NCBI RefSeq assembly: GCF_020911725.1
Contig: NZ_CP076620.1
Location: forward strand, 356,501 to 420,500
Source: Clostridium cadaveris
Lineage (GTDB): Bacteria; Bacillota; Clostridia; Clostridiales; Clostridiaceae
Direction: 5' to 3'
Length of the DNA: 64,000 bases
Both the position numbers and the translations under genes were made by a program. Positions 36,012 to 44,463 of the stretch are shown one piece after another (the first letter of the stretch is position 1; each line of letters opens with the position of its first letter). Under the pieces are notes generated by a model. The model had not been told where the DNA came from, did not search any database, and saw only the letters and a list, made by a program, of their open reading frames with translations.

Positions 36012-36311
36012 TTACTTATTATATTTTCCTATTTTATCATCGATTGAAAGTATCTCACCTTCTGATTTACAAACAACCTTAATATAGGCAGATACTTTAT
36101 TGCAGCCGTTTTTTAAAGCTACAAGCTGACAGTTCTTTACGATTTCCATAAGTTCATTATAGTCTTCGCCTTCTATAGTTGTTTCAAAAGGTCCAACATA
36201 ATAATTAAGGCCTGTACTTGCGATGTAGTCAATAACTTCATCAACTATTCTTATTAGTTCATCATTGTTATGTACATCGGGTAAAACCTGTATTGCTACA
36301 CTTGCTTTCAT
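36012..36311 (-). CDS. Thiamine-binding protein (YqgV/MTH1187 family)
   Basis: This 99-residue protein of the Thiamine_BP (formerly DUF77) family starts ASVAIQVLPDVHNNDELIRIVDEVIDYI and has NYYVGPFETTIEGEDYNELMEIV. Members bind thiamine or its hydroxymethylpyrimidine part. It is the last gene of the riboswitch-controlled thiamine operon, separated from the HAD gene by one base, which supports the assignment. Confidence 0.9.
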   Translation of the reverse strand: MKASVAIQVLPDVHNNDELIRIVDEVIDYIASTGLNYYVGPFETTIEGEDYNELMEIVKNCQLVALKNGCNKVSAYIKVVCKSEGEILSIDDKIGKYNK

Positions 36312-36312
36312 A

Positions 36313-36966
36313 TTATTTTCTCCTATCTATTTCATTTTTGAATGACTCTATATATTCATCACAAACGGATGTAATTTTTTCAAGGCTTTCACTACAGGAG
36401 GAATCATATACTCCTATAGTGTAGAAACCAGCTTTCTTTGAAGTTTCTATGGCATAGAGTGCATCTTCAAACACTACAGTTTCAGCTTTTGAGGCTTTTA
36501 TACGTTTTAATGCTAAATAGTATATGTCAGGCTGACTTTTTCCAACACCTGTTTCATCACAGCTTATGATTTCTGAAAAATATTGAAGTATATGGTTGCG
36601 TTTTAAAGCACTTATAGCTAAATCCTTAGAGGTAGCTGTAGCTATACACATGCTGATATCTTGTGAGTGTAAGTTTTCTAAGTACTCTTTCACATAGGGC
36701 TTGCATGGAATTTCATAGAGATACTGATTTTCTATGAAAGAGTTTATTTCATTAATTACTGTATCTACAGTTCCTTCAATATTGTAATGGTCAATGAAGT
36801 ATTTTGATGATTCCTTCATTGACATAGAACGTATTATATCTATTAAATTATCTTGAGGAATTTTGCCTTTGCTCAATAAATAATCACGACCTAGATTATG
36901 CCAATAGGGCATAGAATCTAAAAGTGTACCATCCATATCAAATATAGCGAATTTAAAATTCCTCAT
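36313..36966 (-). CDS. HAD-family phosphatase in the thiamine operon
   Basis: This 217-residue HAD hydrolase of the beta-phosphoglucomutase-like group has motif I FAIFDMDGTLLDSMP (Asp about residue 10), motif II CIATATSK near 107, Lys in GVGKSQPDIYY near 141 and motif IV VVFEDALYAIETSKKAGF near 163. It overlaps the end of thiM by 14 bases, so it is translationally linked to thiamine salvage. A thiamine monophosphate or hydroxyethylthiazole phosphate phosphatase role is inferred from context. Confidence 0.9.
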   Translation of the reverse strand: MRNFKFAIFDMDGTLLDSMPYWHNLGRDYLLSKGKIPQDNLIDIIRSMSMKESSKYFIDHYNIEGTVDTVINEINSFIENQYLYEIPCKPYVKEYLENLHSQDISMCIATATSKDLAISALKRNHILQYFSEIISCDETGVGKSQPDIYYLALKRIKASKAETVVFEDALYAIETSKKAGFYTIGVYDSSCSESLEKITSVCDEYIESFKNEIDRRK

Positions 36967-37768
36967 AGCGTCCTCTCTCTTTTAATGTTTCTTCATCCAT
37001 AAGGCTGATTTGGTCTATCATGTGCATTTTAAAAGTCATAGTTCCACCATTACACTTAAGAGTTTTTTCATAAGCCAAATCTCCGCTTACACCCATTGTG
37101 ATGACTGCCGCAGCCGTAGCGTCAAGTATATTTTCAGGATTGGCTCCACAGAAAGCTCCTATCATTGAAGTAAGCATACATCCTGTTCCTGTAATTCTAG
37201 ACATAATAGCACAACCATTTTTAATAAGATAAGCTTTATCTTTAGAAGCAACTATGTCTATTTCGCCTGATATTGATATAACGCAGTCTAGCTTTTCGGC
37301 TAGTTTTTTAGCCATATCAGCAAAGTACGGTGCTGATTTCTCCGATATTCTATCTTCTTTTGCTGCATCAACACCAGATACACTACCAACACCAGTAGCT
37401 ATAAATTTGATTTCAGAAGCATTTCCACGGATTACAGAAAAATGCATATTCTTTTGTAATTCATCAAAGGCATTTTTTCTAAAAGAGGAAGCTCCTACTG
37501 CCACAGGATCAAGAACAATAGGATGAGACAGTTCATTACTTTTCTTTCCGGCATTAATCATAGCATCTAGATTATCGACAGTTCCCATATTTAAAACTAG
37601 ACTGCTACAACCACTTGTTATCTCAGCTGTTTCTTTTTCATTATGAGCCATAGTAGGGGAACCACCACAAGCTAAAACTACATTAGCGCAATCATTTACG
37701 GTTACAAAGTTAGTAATACAATGTACAAGAGGTTCTTTTATTCTTACATTGTTTAAACAGTTTTTCAT
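36953..37768 (-). CDS. thiM: Hydroxyethylthiazole kinase
   Basis: This 271-residue ribokinase-like enzyme phosphorylates 4-methyl-5-(2-hydroxyethyl)thiazole for thiamine salvage. Family markers are PLVHCITNFVTVNDCANVVLACGGSP at residues 14-39, PIVLDPVAVGAS near 83, VIRGNASEI near 113 and the catalytic loop TGTGCMLTSMIGAF near 192. It lies between thiW and the HAD gene in the thiamine operon. Confidence 0.97.
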   Translation of the reverse strand: MKNCLNNVRIKEPLVHCITNFVTVNDCANVVLACGGSPTMAHNEKETAEITSGCSSLVLNMGTVDNLDAMINAGKKSNELSHPIVLDPVAVGASSFRKNAFDELQKNMHFSVIRGNASEIKFIATGVGSVSGVDAAKEDRISEKSAPYFADMAKKLAEKLDCVISISGEIDIVASKDKAYLIKNGCAIMSRITGTGCMLTSMIGAFCGANPENILDATAAAVITMGVSGDLAYEKTLKCNGGTMTFKMHMIDQISLMDEETLKERGRYEEF

Positions 37769-37828
37769 AATATCTTCACCTTCTCAATAAATTTATTTGA
37801 TATAACTTTAAATTTTAATGGTTTTTGA

Positions 37829-38338
37829 TTACTGATTTACAAGCATTCCATTTACTATATGCCATACTTTAGCTCTTTTTAGTACCTTTATAAGTGCAAA
37901 TCCAAGGCATGATCCCATAAGTGATGATGGCAGATATGAAGGTATGAATATCCAAAATGGTGTACTTGGATTTAATCCATAAAATTGGACCATAAAAGGG
38001 TAGACTAAAAGTGCACTAAGAATACCAGTTCCGATTACTTCTCCAACAACGGCCATATAAGTCTTTTTTGTTAGCTTATATGCAAGCCCTGCAAGAAAAG
38101 CACCAACAATTGCCCCTATAAGTGCTTGTATACTTCTTCCACCAAGGAGCATTCTCATTATGCCAGTTAAAAAAGCACTGGCAAAGCCTCCTACTGGTCC
38201 AAGTAGTACCCCAGCAATTACATTCATCATGTGCTGAAAAGGAGCCATCCTTGGAAAATATACAAAGGTACTAAGCACATAGCTTATACATGATAAAAGG
38301 GCTATAAAAATTAGTTTTTTAGTTTTTTGATTCTTCAT
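37829..38338 (-). CDS. thiW: ThiW, substrate-binding (S) component of a thiazole ECF transporter
   Basis: This 169-residue protein has five or six membrane helices and the ThiW signature YFPRMAPFQHMMNVIAGVLLGPVGGF at about residues 27-52. It binds the thiazole precursor of thiamine and works with the shared ECF energising module, encoded elsewhere. It lies between thiE and thiM in a riboswitch-controlled operon; a GC-rich terminator-like hairpin precedes it. Confidence 0.95.
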   Translation of the reverse strand: MKNQKTKKLIFIALLSCISYVLSTFVYFPRMAPFQHMMNVIAGVLLGPVGGFASAFLTGIMRMLLGGRSIQALIGAIVGAFLAGLAYKLTKKTYMAVVGEVIGTGILSALLVYPFMVQFYGLNPSTPFWIFIPSYLPSSLMGSCLGFALIKVLKRAKVWHIVNGMLVNQ

Positions 38339-38393
38339 AAATTTATTCCTCTTTTCTTAGTAATGATGTTTGAAAGTTAAGTGCAATAAAAAA

Positions 38394-38440
38394 GGCACAA
38401 AAAGAAGATGTACCCGCGGTGGTGCACCCCTTTTTATGCC
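38394..38440 (-). terminator. Hairpin with GC-rich apex between thiE and thiW
   Basis: On the minus strand, ggcataaaaag pairs with ctttttgtgcc (one wobble) and a U run follows at 38393-38388. The 25-base apex (38405-38429) is strikingly GC-rich and holds GGTGCACCACCGCGGGTAC, which can form GGTG/CACC and resembles the ACCGCG core of T-box antiterminators. It may be a plain terminator or an attenuator between thiE and thiW. Confidence 0.75.
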
Positions 38441-38521
38441 TAGGTATTCTAAATTCTATGAATTAAATTACTGACCTAACTAACATAAAAGTTACGTAAT
38501 ACGTATTTAGTTTTTTAATAA

Positions 38522-39136
38522 TTATTCAGTATAGATTTTCTTAAGATTCCTTGCAGCTGCTTCTATGTCTGGCTTTGCGATTATGGCTGAAATAATGGCT
38601 AGTCCATCTATTCCGGTCCCTTTGAATTGAGCCGCATTTTTTTCATTAATTCCGCCTATAGCAACTATAGGGATTTTAACAGATTTTCGTATTTCAGCTA
38701 AGCTTTCCATTGTTACGGAACGTGCATTATCTTTTGTTGAAGTAGGAAACATTGCTCCAACTCCAATATAATCAGCACCATCATTCTGTGCTTTTACAGC
38801 TTCATCTACTGTTGCTGTAGATACACCGATAATTTTATCATCTCCAAGGATTTTTCGTACCACATCTGCTGGAAAGTCAGATTGTCCAATATGAACTCCT
38901 GCTGCATCAACTGCTAATGCTACATCGACTCTATCATTGATTATAAGAGGGATGTTGTAGCTATCAGTTATTGCTTTTACACGGACTGCTGTGTTGTAAA
39001 AGTCTAGCGAAGAACAATCCTTTTCTCTTAATTGTACAAGAGTAACTCCGCCTTTGATAGATTTTTCCACAGCTTCTTCAATAGTATTAGTACTCATCAG
39101 GTCTCTGTCTGTACATAAGTACAATGTATAATCCAT
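38522..39136 (-). CDS. thiE: Thiamine phosphate synthase
   Basis: This 204-residue TIM-barrel enzyme joins hydroxymethylpyrimidine diphosphate and hydroxyethylthiazole phosphate to make thiamine monophosphate. Markers are [10 protein letters not shown] near residue 31, [25 protein letters not shown] near 63, VSTATVDEA near 99 and [11 protein letters not shown] near 165. It is the first gene after the TPP riboswitch, with AAGGAG before its ATG. Confidence 0.97.
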   Translation of the reverse strand: MDYTLYLCTDRDLMSTNTIEEAVEKSIKGGVTLVQLREKDCSSLDFYNTAVRVKAITDSYNIPLIINDRVDVALAVDAAGVHIGQSDFPADVVRKILGDDKIIGVSTATVDEAVKAQNDGADYIGVGAMFPTSTKDNARSVTMESLAEIRKSVKIPIVAIGGINEKNAAQFKGTGIDGLAIISAIIAKPDIEAAARNLKKIYTE

Positions 39137-39205
39137 ATCTGCTCCTTATCTGCTGCAATGTTGCAACGTTGAATAAAGGCTTCAACAATAGTTGCATAAA
39201 ATAAT

Positions 39206-39237
39206 AAAAGTGCATTGTCTTAAGACAGCGCACTTTA
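39206..39237 (-). terminator. Riboswitch-controlled terminator before thiE
   Basis: On the minus strand aaagtgcgctgtctta pairs with taagacaatgcacttt (one mismatch/wobble) and is followed by TATTATTTT. It lies 10 bases downstream of the TPP aptamer, forming the expression platform. Confidence 0.88.
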
Positions 39238-39246
39238 AAAATCTTA

Positions 39247-39352
39247 TTTTACGCTCCCTACGACAGTTTTAACTGACAGGTTATAAGGGTCAGGTTTCAC
39301 CTTCTCAACTCCAGAACTTCTTAGTTCCTTAGTTCCCCTGCGAAGCTTTTAT
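39247..39352 (-). ncRNA. TPP riboswitch (THI element)
   Basis: Read on the minus strand, the region carries the conserved TPP aptamer parts in order: AGGGGAAC near 39331-39339, TTGAGAAGG at 39308-39300, ACCCTTATAACCTG at 39290-39277, then GTAGGGAGCG at 39261-39252. With TPP bound, the downstream terminator at 39206 should form and switch off the thiE-thiW-thiM-HAD-thiamine-binding-protein operon. Confidence 0.95.
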
Positions 39353-39485
39353 TAAATTTTAAATTTAAATCTGCTAATAATCATGATTTATAGCTATGAA
39401 ATCATTGTACCATGTGAGAATTAAACATACAAGATAAAGATTATATTATGAGATATTATTTTTTTGTGATAAATTAAAACTTAAG

Positions 39486-39515
39486 TGAAACTTTTTTGTG
39501 GTTGTGTAAGTCTAA
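39486..39515 (+). promoter_or_regulatory. Candidate autoregulated ECF sigma promoter
   Basis: TGAAACTTTTTT at 39486 and AGTCTAA at 39509-39515 are 17 bases apart, matching the TGAAAC / CGTC-type pattern of ECF sigma promoters, about 70 bases before the sigma gene. Confidence 0.6.
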
Positions 39516-39583
39516 CCTATGTAATGATGAGCTCATTAAAAATTTTTCATTACTAGTAAAAAGATTAAGGGTGTGAACACTAA

Positions 39584-40099
39584 ATGGACAATATTTTAGA
39601 GGTGAAGAGAGCGATAAAAGGAGATAAGGAAGCTTTCTCTAATCTTATAAAAAACAACAAAGAATACTTATACAAAATAGCTTTTATGCATGTGAAAAAT
39701 GAAGATGATGCATTAGAGGTAGTTCATGAAACGGTTTATAAGGCGTTCATTTCAATAAGAAGGCTTAAGAAACCAGAATACTTTAGGACTTGGCTTACAA
39801 GAATGCTTATAAATGCAGCAATAGATAATATAAAGAAGAGAAAAAATCAGATAGCTATAGAAGATATTGAGATTTGTGAAAAATATATTTTAGAAATAAA
39901 CAGAGATATATCTTTAGATTTACGTAAGGAGCTAGACAAGCTTAAAGATGATTATAAAAGTGTAATCACCATGAAATATCTGCATGATATGAAGATAAGC
40001 GATATTGCGAAGGCTACCAATAAATCTGAAAATACGGTAAAGACCAACTTAAGGCGTGGACTTAAGATTTTAAAAACCAGATTAGGAGATGATTATTAA
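39584..40099 (+). CDS. ECF-type RNA polymerase sigma factor
   Basis: This 171-residue sigma-70 family protein has region 2 from about residue 15 (FSNLIKNNKEYLYKIAFMHVKNEDDALEVVHETVYKAF) and region 4 from about 110 with the helix-turn-helix MKISDIAKATNKSENTVKTNLRRGL. It should direct RNA polymerase to envelope-stress promoters. Its stop codon overlaps the start of the DUF4179 anti-sigma gene (TAATG), as usual for cognate pairs. Confidence 0.95.
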   Translation: MDNILEVKRAIKGDKEAFSNLIKNNKEYLYKIAFMHVKNEDDALEVVHETVYKAFISIRRLKKPEYFRTWLTRMLINAAIDNIKKRKNQIAIEDIEICEKYILEINRDISLDLRKELDKLKDDYKSVITMKYLHDMKISDIAKATNKSENTVKTNLRRGLKILKTRLGDDY

Positions 40100-41181
40100 T
40101 GAGCAATAATATAAAGATTCCTGAAATGCTTGATTCAGTTATAGAAGATGCAATGAGTAAAGGAGAACAGTATAAGAAAAGAGAGAAGCATGAAAGAAGT
40201 AAAAGGAGAATTATTGCAGCGGCTTCGCTATGTGCATTAATAACGTTGGGATTTACCAATGAAGCTTTTGCAGAAAAGTTGCCTTTTATAGGAAATGTAT
40301 TCAACGAAATAAAATATTCTATTGTAGATAAAGGTGAGTATACAAAATATGCTCAAGGAATAAACGTAGAGAGTACCTATGGTGACGTATCAATAAAGGT
40401 GGATGAAGCAGTTTGTACAAATGATAATTTATTTGTAAGTATTATTATAAAAGATAAGAAAGGCTTTAGTAAAAAAGGTAATGATATAACTGAATATATG
40501 AACCATGCTCAAATGAATTTTGAAGATATAACGAGAGTAGATTTCAAAGATTATTACAATGATGAGTTTACAGATATTTATAGCAAAATATCTGTAGGCA
40601 AAAAATATAAAGATGGTTTTGAAGGACTCCATACATTTCAGGGCGCATTAGGAAACTTTGTAGATGAAAACACATTTATAGGAGTTATAAAATATGATTT
40701 GTACTCTCTAAATGAAGAGGTGCCAAATACTTTCAAAGTTAAGCTGGATATTAAAAACTTGGCCTATGGATATAGAAAAGGTGAAAATGATGAAGGTAGA
40801 ACAAAAATTAATGGTCAATGGAATTTAGAGTTTGAAGTTGAAAAAGCGGAATCAGATAATTTTAGAGTATTAAAGCCAAATATAAAATCTAAAGACATAA
40901 ATATTGAAGAGATATCACTAACACCATTTGGCACTACAGTAAAAATAGAGGTTCCAAAAGAGCTTAAAAATAGTTTTTATAAGCCATTAATTGAAGACGA
41001 TTCTGGAAGGGAAATAGGATTTCAATCAGGACATATATCAAAAGAAACAGAGGAAACAGCAACTATAATTTACGAATGTAATGCTATAAGAAAAGAATCA
41101 GAATATATAAAGATAAAGCTTCCAGATAAAAATAATGAAAATATAATAAATGATGAAGTGACAATTAATCTAAAAAATTGA
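40099..41181 (+). CDS. DUF4179-domain anti-sigma factor
   Basis: This 360-residue protein has a cytoplasmic N-terminal segment of about 35 basic residues, a single membrane helix (IIAAASLCALITLGFTNEAFA, near residues 36-56) and an extracytoplasmic DUF4179 region (FIGNVFNEIKYSI and downstream). It should hold the ECF sigma factor encoded just upstream and release it after an envelope signal. The one-base overlap implies coupled synthesis. Confidence 0.9.
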   Translation: MSNNIKIPEMLDSVIEDAMSKGEQYKKREKHERSKRRIIAAASLCALITLGFTNEAFAEKLPFIGNVFNEIKYSIVDKGEYTKYAQGINVESTYGDVSIKVDEAVCTNDNLFVSIIIKDKKGFSKKGNDITEYMNHAQMNFEDITRVDFKDYYNDEFTDIYSKISVGKKYKDGFEGLHTFQGALGNFVDENTFIGVIKYDLYSLNEEVPNTFKVKLDIKNLAYGYRKGENDEGRTKINGQWNLEFEVEKAESDNFRVLKPNIKSKDINIEEISLTPFGTTVKIEVPKELKNSFYKPLIEDDSGREIGFQSGHISKETEETATIIYECNAIRKESEYIKIKLPDKNNENIINDEVTINLKN

Positions 41182-41217
41182 AATTTATTTTGGCAAATAA
41201 ATTGACAATAATGTCTA

Positions 41218-41252
41218 AAAAATTGTGTTTCAAGTGAAGCACAATTTTTTTA
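41218..41252 (+). terminator. Terminator of the sigma/anti-sigma operon
   Basis: The stem aaaattgtgtttc / gaagcacaatttt has a four-base loop and is followed by TTTTT. Confidence 0.9.
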
Positions 41253-41797
41253 TATAAAGATAAACCTTTTAATTATAATAGGTTTAATTTATGAAACATA
41301 AAAATTAAAAAATTGGCATGAGATATGCTTAATATATAAATGAAAAGTAAATACTATATAGTATAAACAGTTTAAGCTAATCTTAAGAAGGATTAGAAGA
41401 TATAGAAAAGAAGTATTACTTTAAAATAAACACCAATCCTAAAATTAAAACGCTATTATCGAAAACCTATATATAAATTAAGTCTACAAAGCTTTAATTA
41501 GCTGGAAACACCGTTTTTTATCTTTGAGGTAGAAGGCGGTGTTTTCAGGTTTCATATAAATATTAAGAGTATAGAAATAATTTTTAAAACAGTTTATAAA
41601 TGAAAAAATATGGATATTATATAAGGGGTAAAGGCATAAAATAATATGAACCCATAAAATACAAAAAAAGTAATGAATAAGTAGTATTGAAAATTATATT
41701 TTAAGTTTTATGAATCTACATTGACATTAATAAAATTTTAATTTAGTGTATATAATATATAATTAGAGAATAAAGATAAAGTATGGAGGATATAGAT
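41253..41797 (+). other. 545-base gap with a conserved-looking hairpin
   Basis: Downstream of the operon terminator the DNA is AT-rich without a gene. A hairpin at 41502-41548 pairs ctggaaacaccg with cggtgttttcag (one wobble) around a 23-base loop that contains a T run. It is the only GC-containing structure here and could be part of a small RNA. The right end presumably holds the promoter of the 41798 gene. Confidence 0.45.
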
Positions 41798-42217
41798 ATG
41801 TTTTTAAATGAGCTAAATGAGAAACAAGCAGTAGCATTTATTAACTTAGTTACTGAATTTGCGCTGTCGGATCATGATATCGGCAAAGAAGAAGAGTCGC
41901 TTATGGAAAAATTTTGTGAGGAAATGAACCTTTCAGAAGAAGTTATAGTTGAGATGGATGAAGATGAGGCTTACAAAGTAATTGAAGGTAGTTCTGACAG
42001 AATAACAAACATAATGTATTTTGAACTTTTAAGAATAGGACTTGTTGATGATGATTATGATTTTAAGGAAGTAGATTTCATAGAAAAGTTTGGAGACAAG
42101 ATGGGAATACCAAGATCAAAAAGAATGGCAATCGTAAATTATTTTTATAGATTTCCCGACACTGAACCAAAGAATGCGGAAGAAGCTAGAAAAGAGGCAG
42201 AAGAACTTTTAAAGTAA
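41798..42217 (+). CDS. TerB-like helical hypothetical protein
   Basis: This is a 139-residue acidic, all-helical cytoplasmic protein. The stretch AFINLVTEFALSDHDIGKEEESLMEKFCEEM with further acidic residues resembles the metal-binding fold of TerB/tellurite-resistance-type proteins, but this is a pattern-level match only. The ATG at 41798 is eight bases after GGAGG; the ATG at 41783 lies inside that site. Confidence 0.75.
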   Translation: MFLNELNEKQAVAFINLVTEFALSDHDIGKEEESLMEKFCEEMNLSEEVIVEMDEDEAYKVIEGSSDRITNIMYFELLRIGLVDDDYDFKEVDFIEKFGDKMGIPRSKRMAIVNYFYRFPDTEPKNAEEARKEAEELLK

Positions 42218-42284
42218 ACTTATAATTAAGAGAACAGAAAGTTTCTAAAGATATTATTGATTTGCATTATAAAATTATATATAA

Positions 42285-42319
42285 AAAAGTGAGACTAGTC
42301 AAAAGACAGTCTCACTTTT
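42285..42319. terminator. Bidirectional terminator
   Basis: The 12-bp stem aaaagtgagact / agtctcactttt lies between convergent genes and contains the stop codon of the EamA gene. Confidence 0.9.
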
Positions 42320-43202
42320 GTTGTTTTCCTTCATTTACATCGAGTTTTTTATTGTACAAAAACATATAAAAGGATGCTGCAAATATTATTCCATATCCGA
42401 TGAAACTATACTTATCAGGGAACACATCAAATACTATGATGCTTATTATCGCTGAAAAGATTATATTTGTGTAATCAAATATAGATACCTCTTTTGGAGG
42501 AGCATATTTATAAGCTAGTGTGACTCCAAACTGTCCCATACTTGCAAATACTCCTGATAATAAAAGGTATAGCATTTGCTTTATTGTCATGGGTTCATAT
42601 GTCATAAACATAAAAGGAAGAATGGATACTACAGAGAATAGAGAAAAGTAAAATACTATAGTATAAGACTGTTCTCGACCGCCTAGAGCTCTAAGGCAGG
42701 TATAGGCTACAGCAGCACATAAACCTCCCAAAACTCCAACTAATCCAGGAAGCATATCAAAGCTAAAACTTGGCTTTATTATAAACAATGCACCAACAAA
42801 AGCTGTAAGTATAGTTAGCATTTGTTTTTGATTTATATTTTCTTTCAGAAATAGAGAACAAAATATTATAACAAAGAATGGATTTAGCTTATTTAGCATA
42901 TTTGCATCAGATAGAACTAGTCTATCTATAGCATAAAAATTGCATAAAACCCCTACGGTTCCAAATACGGAACGAAGGAGAAGAAGTTTTTGGTTTTCCA
43001 TTTTACCAAAGAAGCTCTCCTTGTGTTTTATAATAAGGGCTAAAGCAATGGCTAAAGATACTGAATTTCTAAAAACCGTCTTTTGAAAAGCTGGAAGGTC
43101 TCCAGACAATTTAACAAAGGTAGACATCATAGCAAATCCAAAAGCTGAAAATATCATAAAGGCTATACCTTTACTTCTATTACTTATATTGTTGAAACTA
43201 AT
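42312..43202 (-). CDS. EamA-family (DMT) transporter
   Basis: This protein of about 296 residues has ten predicted helices in two EamA repeats, starting GIAFMIFSAFGFAMMSTFVKLSG and ending GYGIIFAASFYMFLYNKK. Family members export amino acids or other small metabolites. The start is uncertain: the ATG at 43253 has no ribosome binding site, while GAGGAGG at 43210-43216 lies eight bases before an in-frame ATT at 43202. Initiation at ATT, as in infC, is therefore suggested but not proven. Confidence 0.85.
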   Translation of the reverse strand: MSFNNISNRSKGIAFMIFSAFGFAMMSTFVKLSGDLPAFQKTVFRNSVSLAIALALIIKHKESFFGKMENQKLLLLRSVFGTVGVLCNFYAIDRLVLSDANMLNKLNPFFVIIFCSLFLKENINQKQMLTILTAFVGALFIIKPSFSFDMLPGLVGVLGGLCAAVAYTCLRALGGREQSYTIVFYFSLFSVVSILPFMFMTYEPMTIKQMLYLLLSGVFASMGQFGVTLAYKYAPPKEVSIFDYTNIIFSAIISIIVFDVFPDKYSFIGYGIIFAASFYMFLYNKKLDVNEGKQQK

Positions 43203-43302
43203 TTTAAACACCTCCTCGTCTGTTGAATAAAATTTTATGTCATGAAAGAGCATTTATAATACGGTAATAATATGATTAAATAAAGTTAACTTCTAAAATC
43301 AA

Positions 43303-44400
43303 TTAATTAGTCAAACAGATCATGACTATCTCTGAACGACTTCCAATTCTTAGGGGTGGACCCCAAGTTCCATAACCGGAAGATACTACTACGTTAGTAT
43401 TATCAAACTTTTTAAGGCCATAGTCAATATCGAAAATACTGCGAGTAACTAAGTTACATGGAAATAGCTGACCTCTGTGAGTGTGACCGGATACCTGAAG
43501 ATCTATGCCATTAGTCGAAGATTCATCTATGTCATTTGGAACATGATTTATAAGTATCGAAAGTTTATCTTTATTAAGTGTGTCGGTTATACAATTTAAA
43601 GGTTTGTTATTTCCACCATATTTAAGAATAGCTTTATCATCTTCTCCTATTATATAAAATTCATCATTTATAAGTGCAGCCTCATCGCGAAGTACATGAA
43701 CTCCATTTTCTCTTAAAATTTCAGCAATCTCATCGCTTCGTCCTGTGTAAAAATCATGATTGCCAAAAGCAAAGAAGGTACCATATTTGCTTTTTAAATA
43801 TTTTAGCTGAGACAACATATCATCTTGAAGCACTGGTTCCAGATTACTATCTATTAAATCTCCAGCTATTATTACAGCATCTGCATCTAAAGCATTTATC
43901 TTATCTATCATTGTTTTAAGCCTAGAATTACCTATAATTTCTCCGAGATGCACATCTGAAACTAAAGCTATCTTAAGCTTACCATTTTTCAGTGGTTTTT
44001 CAGTTGTGATATCATAATATTTTACATAAGGAGAAAAACCAAAATATGTTCCGATAATTAATAGTATGGCTATGAATAAAAGACTTATGCCGTAGAAGTC
44101 AAAGTTAGTATTCTTAAAAATTCTATGTAGCAGCGAAGCTACTGGAAATAAAATTATCATATAAAGAAGAGCTGCCATATAGTAATATCCTATTAATGAT
44201 AAAATTTTAGAGAAACCAGAAGGAATAAATCTTCCTGTCAATTCTCCTAGTACAAAGGATAAAGCTATAAAAGAAAATACAGTCCAATAAACTTTTATGT
44301 TAGGACTTCTAAACTTGCACAGGCTTTTTAAAATTCTTATTCCTACAAAAAAGCTTATTAAGATATAGGCGGCTATTATGAAAATACCTAAAAGAAACAT
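43303..44400 (-). CDS. Membrane-bound metallophosphoesterase (YkuE/YaeI-like)
   Basis: This 365-residue protein has four N-terminal membrane helices (about residues 1-135) and a C-terminal calcineurin-like domain. The dinuclear metal motifs are complete: VSDVHLGEIIG near 147, IAGDLIDS near 177, FGNHDFY near 206, INHVPND near 277 and SGHTHRGQLFP near 293. It may hydrolyse a lipid- or envelope-linked phosphate; the substrate is unknown. Confidence 0.93.
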   Translation of the reverse strand: MFLLGIFIIAAYILISFFVGIRILKSLCKFRSPNIKVYWTVFSFIALSFVLGELTGRFIPSGFSKILSLIGYYYMAALLYMIILFPVASLLHRIFKNTNFDFYGISLLFIAILLIIGTYFGFSPYVKYYDITTEKPLKNGKLKIALVSDVHLGEIIGNSRLKTMIDKINALDADAVIIAGDLIDSNLEPVLQDDMLSQLKYLKSKYGTFFAFGNHDFYTGRSDEIAEILRENGVHVLRDEAALINDEFYIIGEDDKAILKYGGNNKPLNCITDTLNKDKLSILINHVPNDIDESSTNGIDLQVSGHTHRGQLFPCNLVTRSIFDIDYGLKKFDNTNVVVSSGYGTWGPPLRIGSRSEIVMICLTN

Positions 44401-44463
44401 AAAAAATCTCCTCTATAACCAAATTGCAAGTATTAAATGCTGGACTAAGCAGCTAATTAAGAA

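Noticed and set aside
38394-38524. T-box riboswitch before thiW
   Set aside because: The ACCGCG-like core is present, but there are only about 80 bases upstream of the hairpin, no specifier stem, and no UGGN bulge able to pair with a tRNA end. Kept only as an attenuator-like hairpin.
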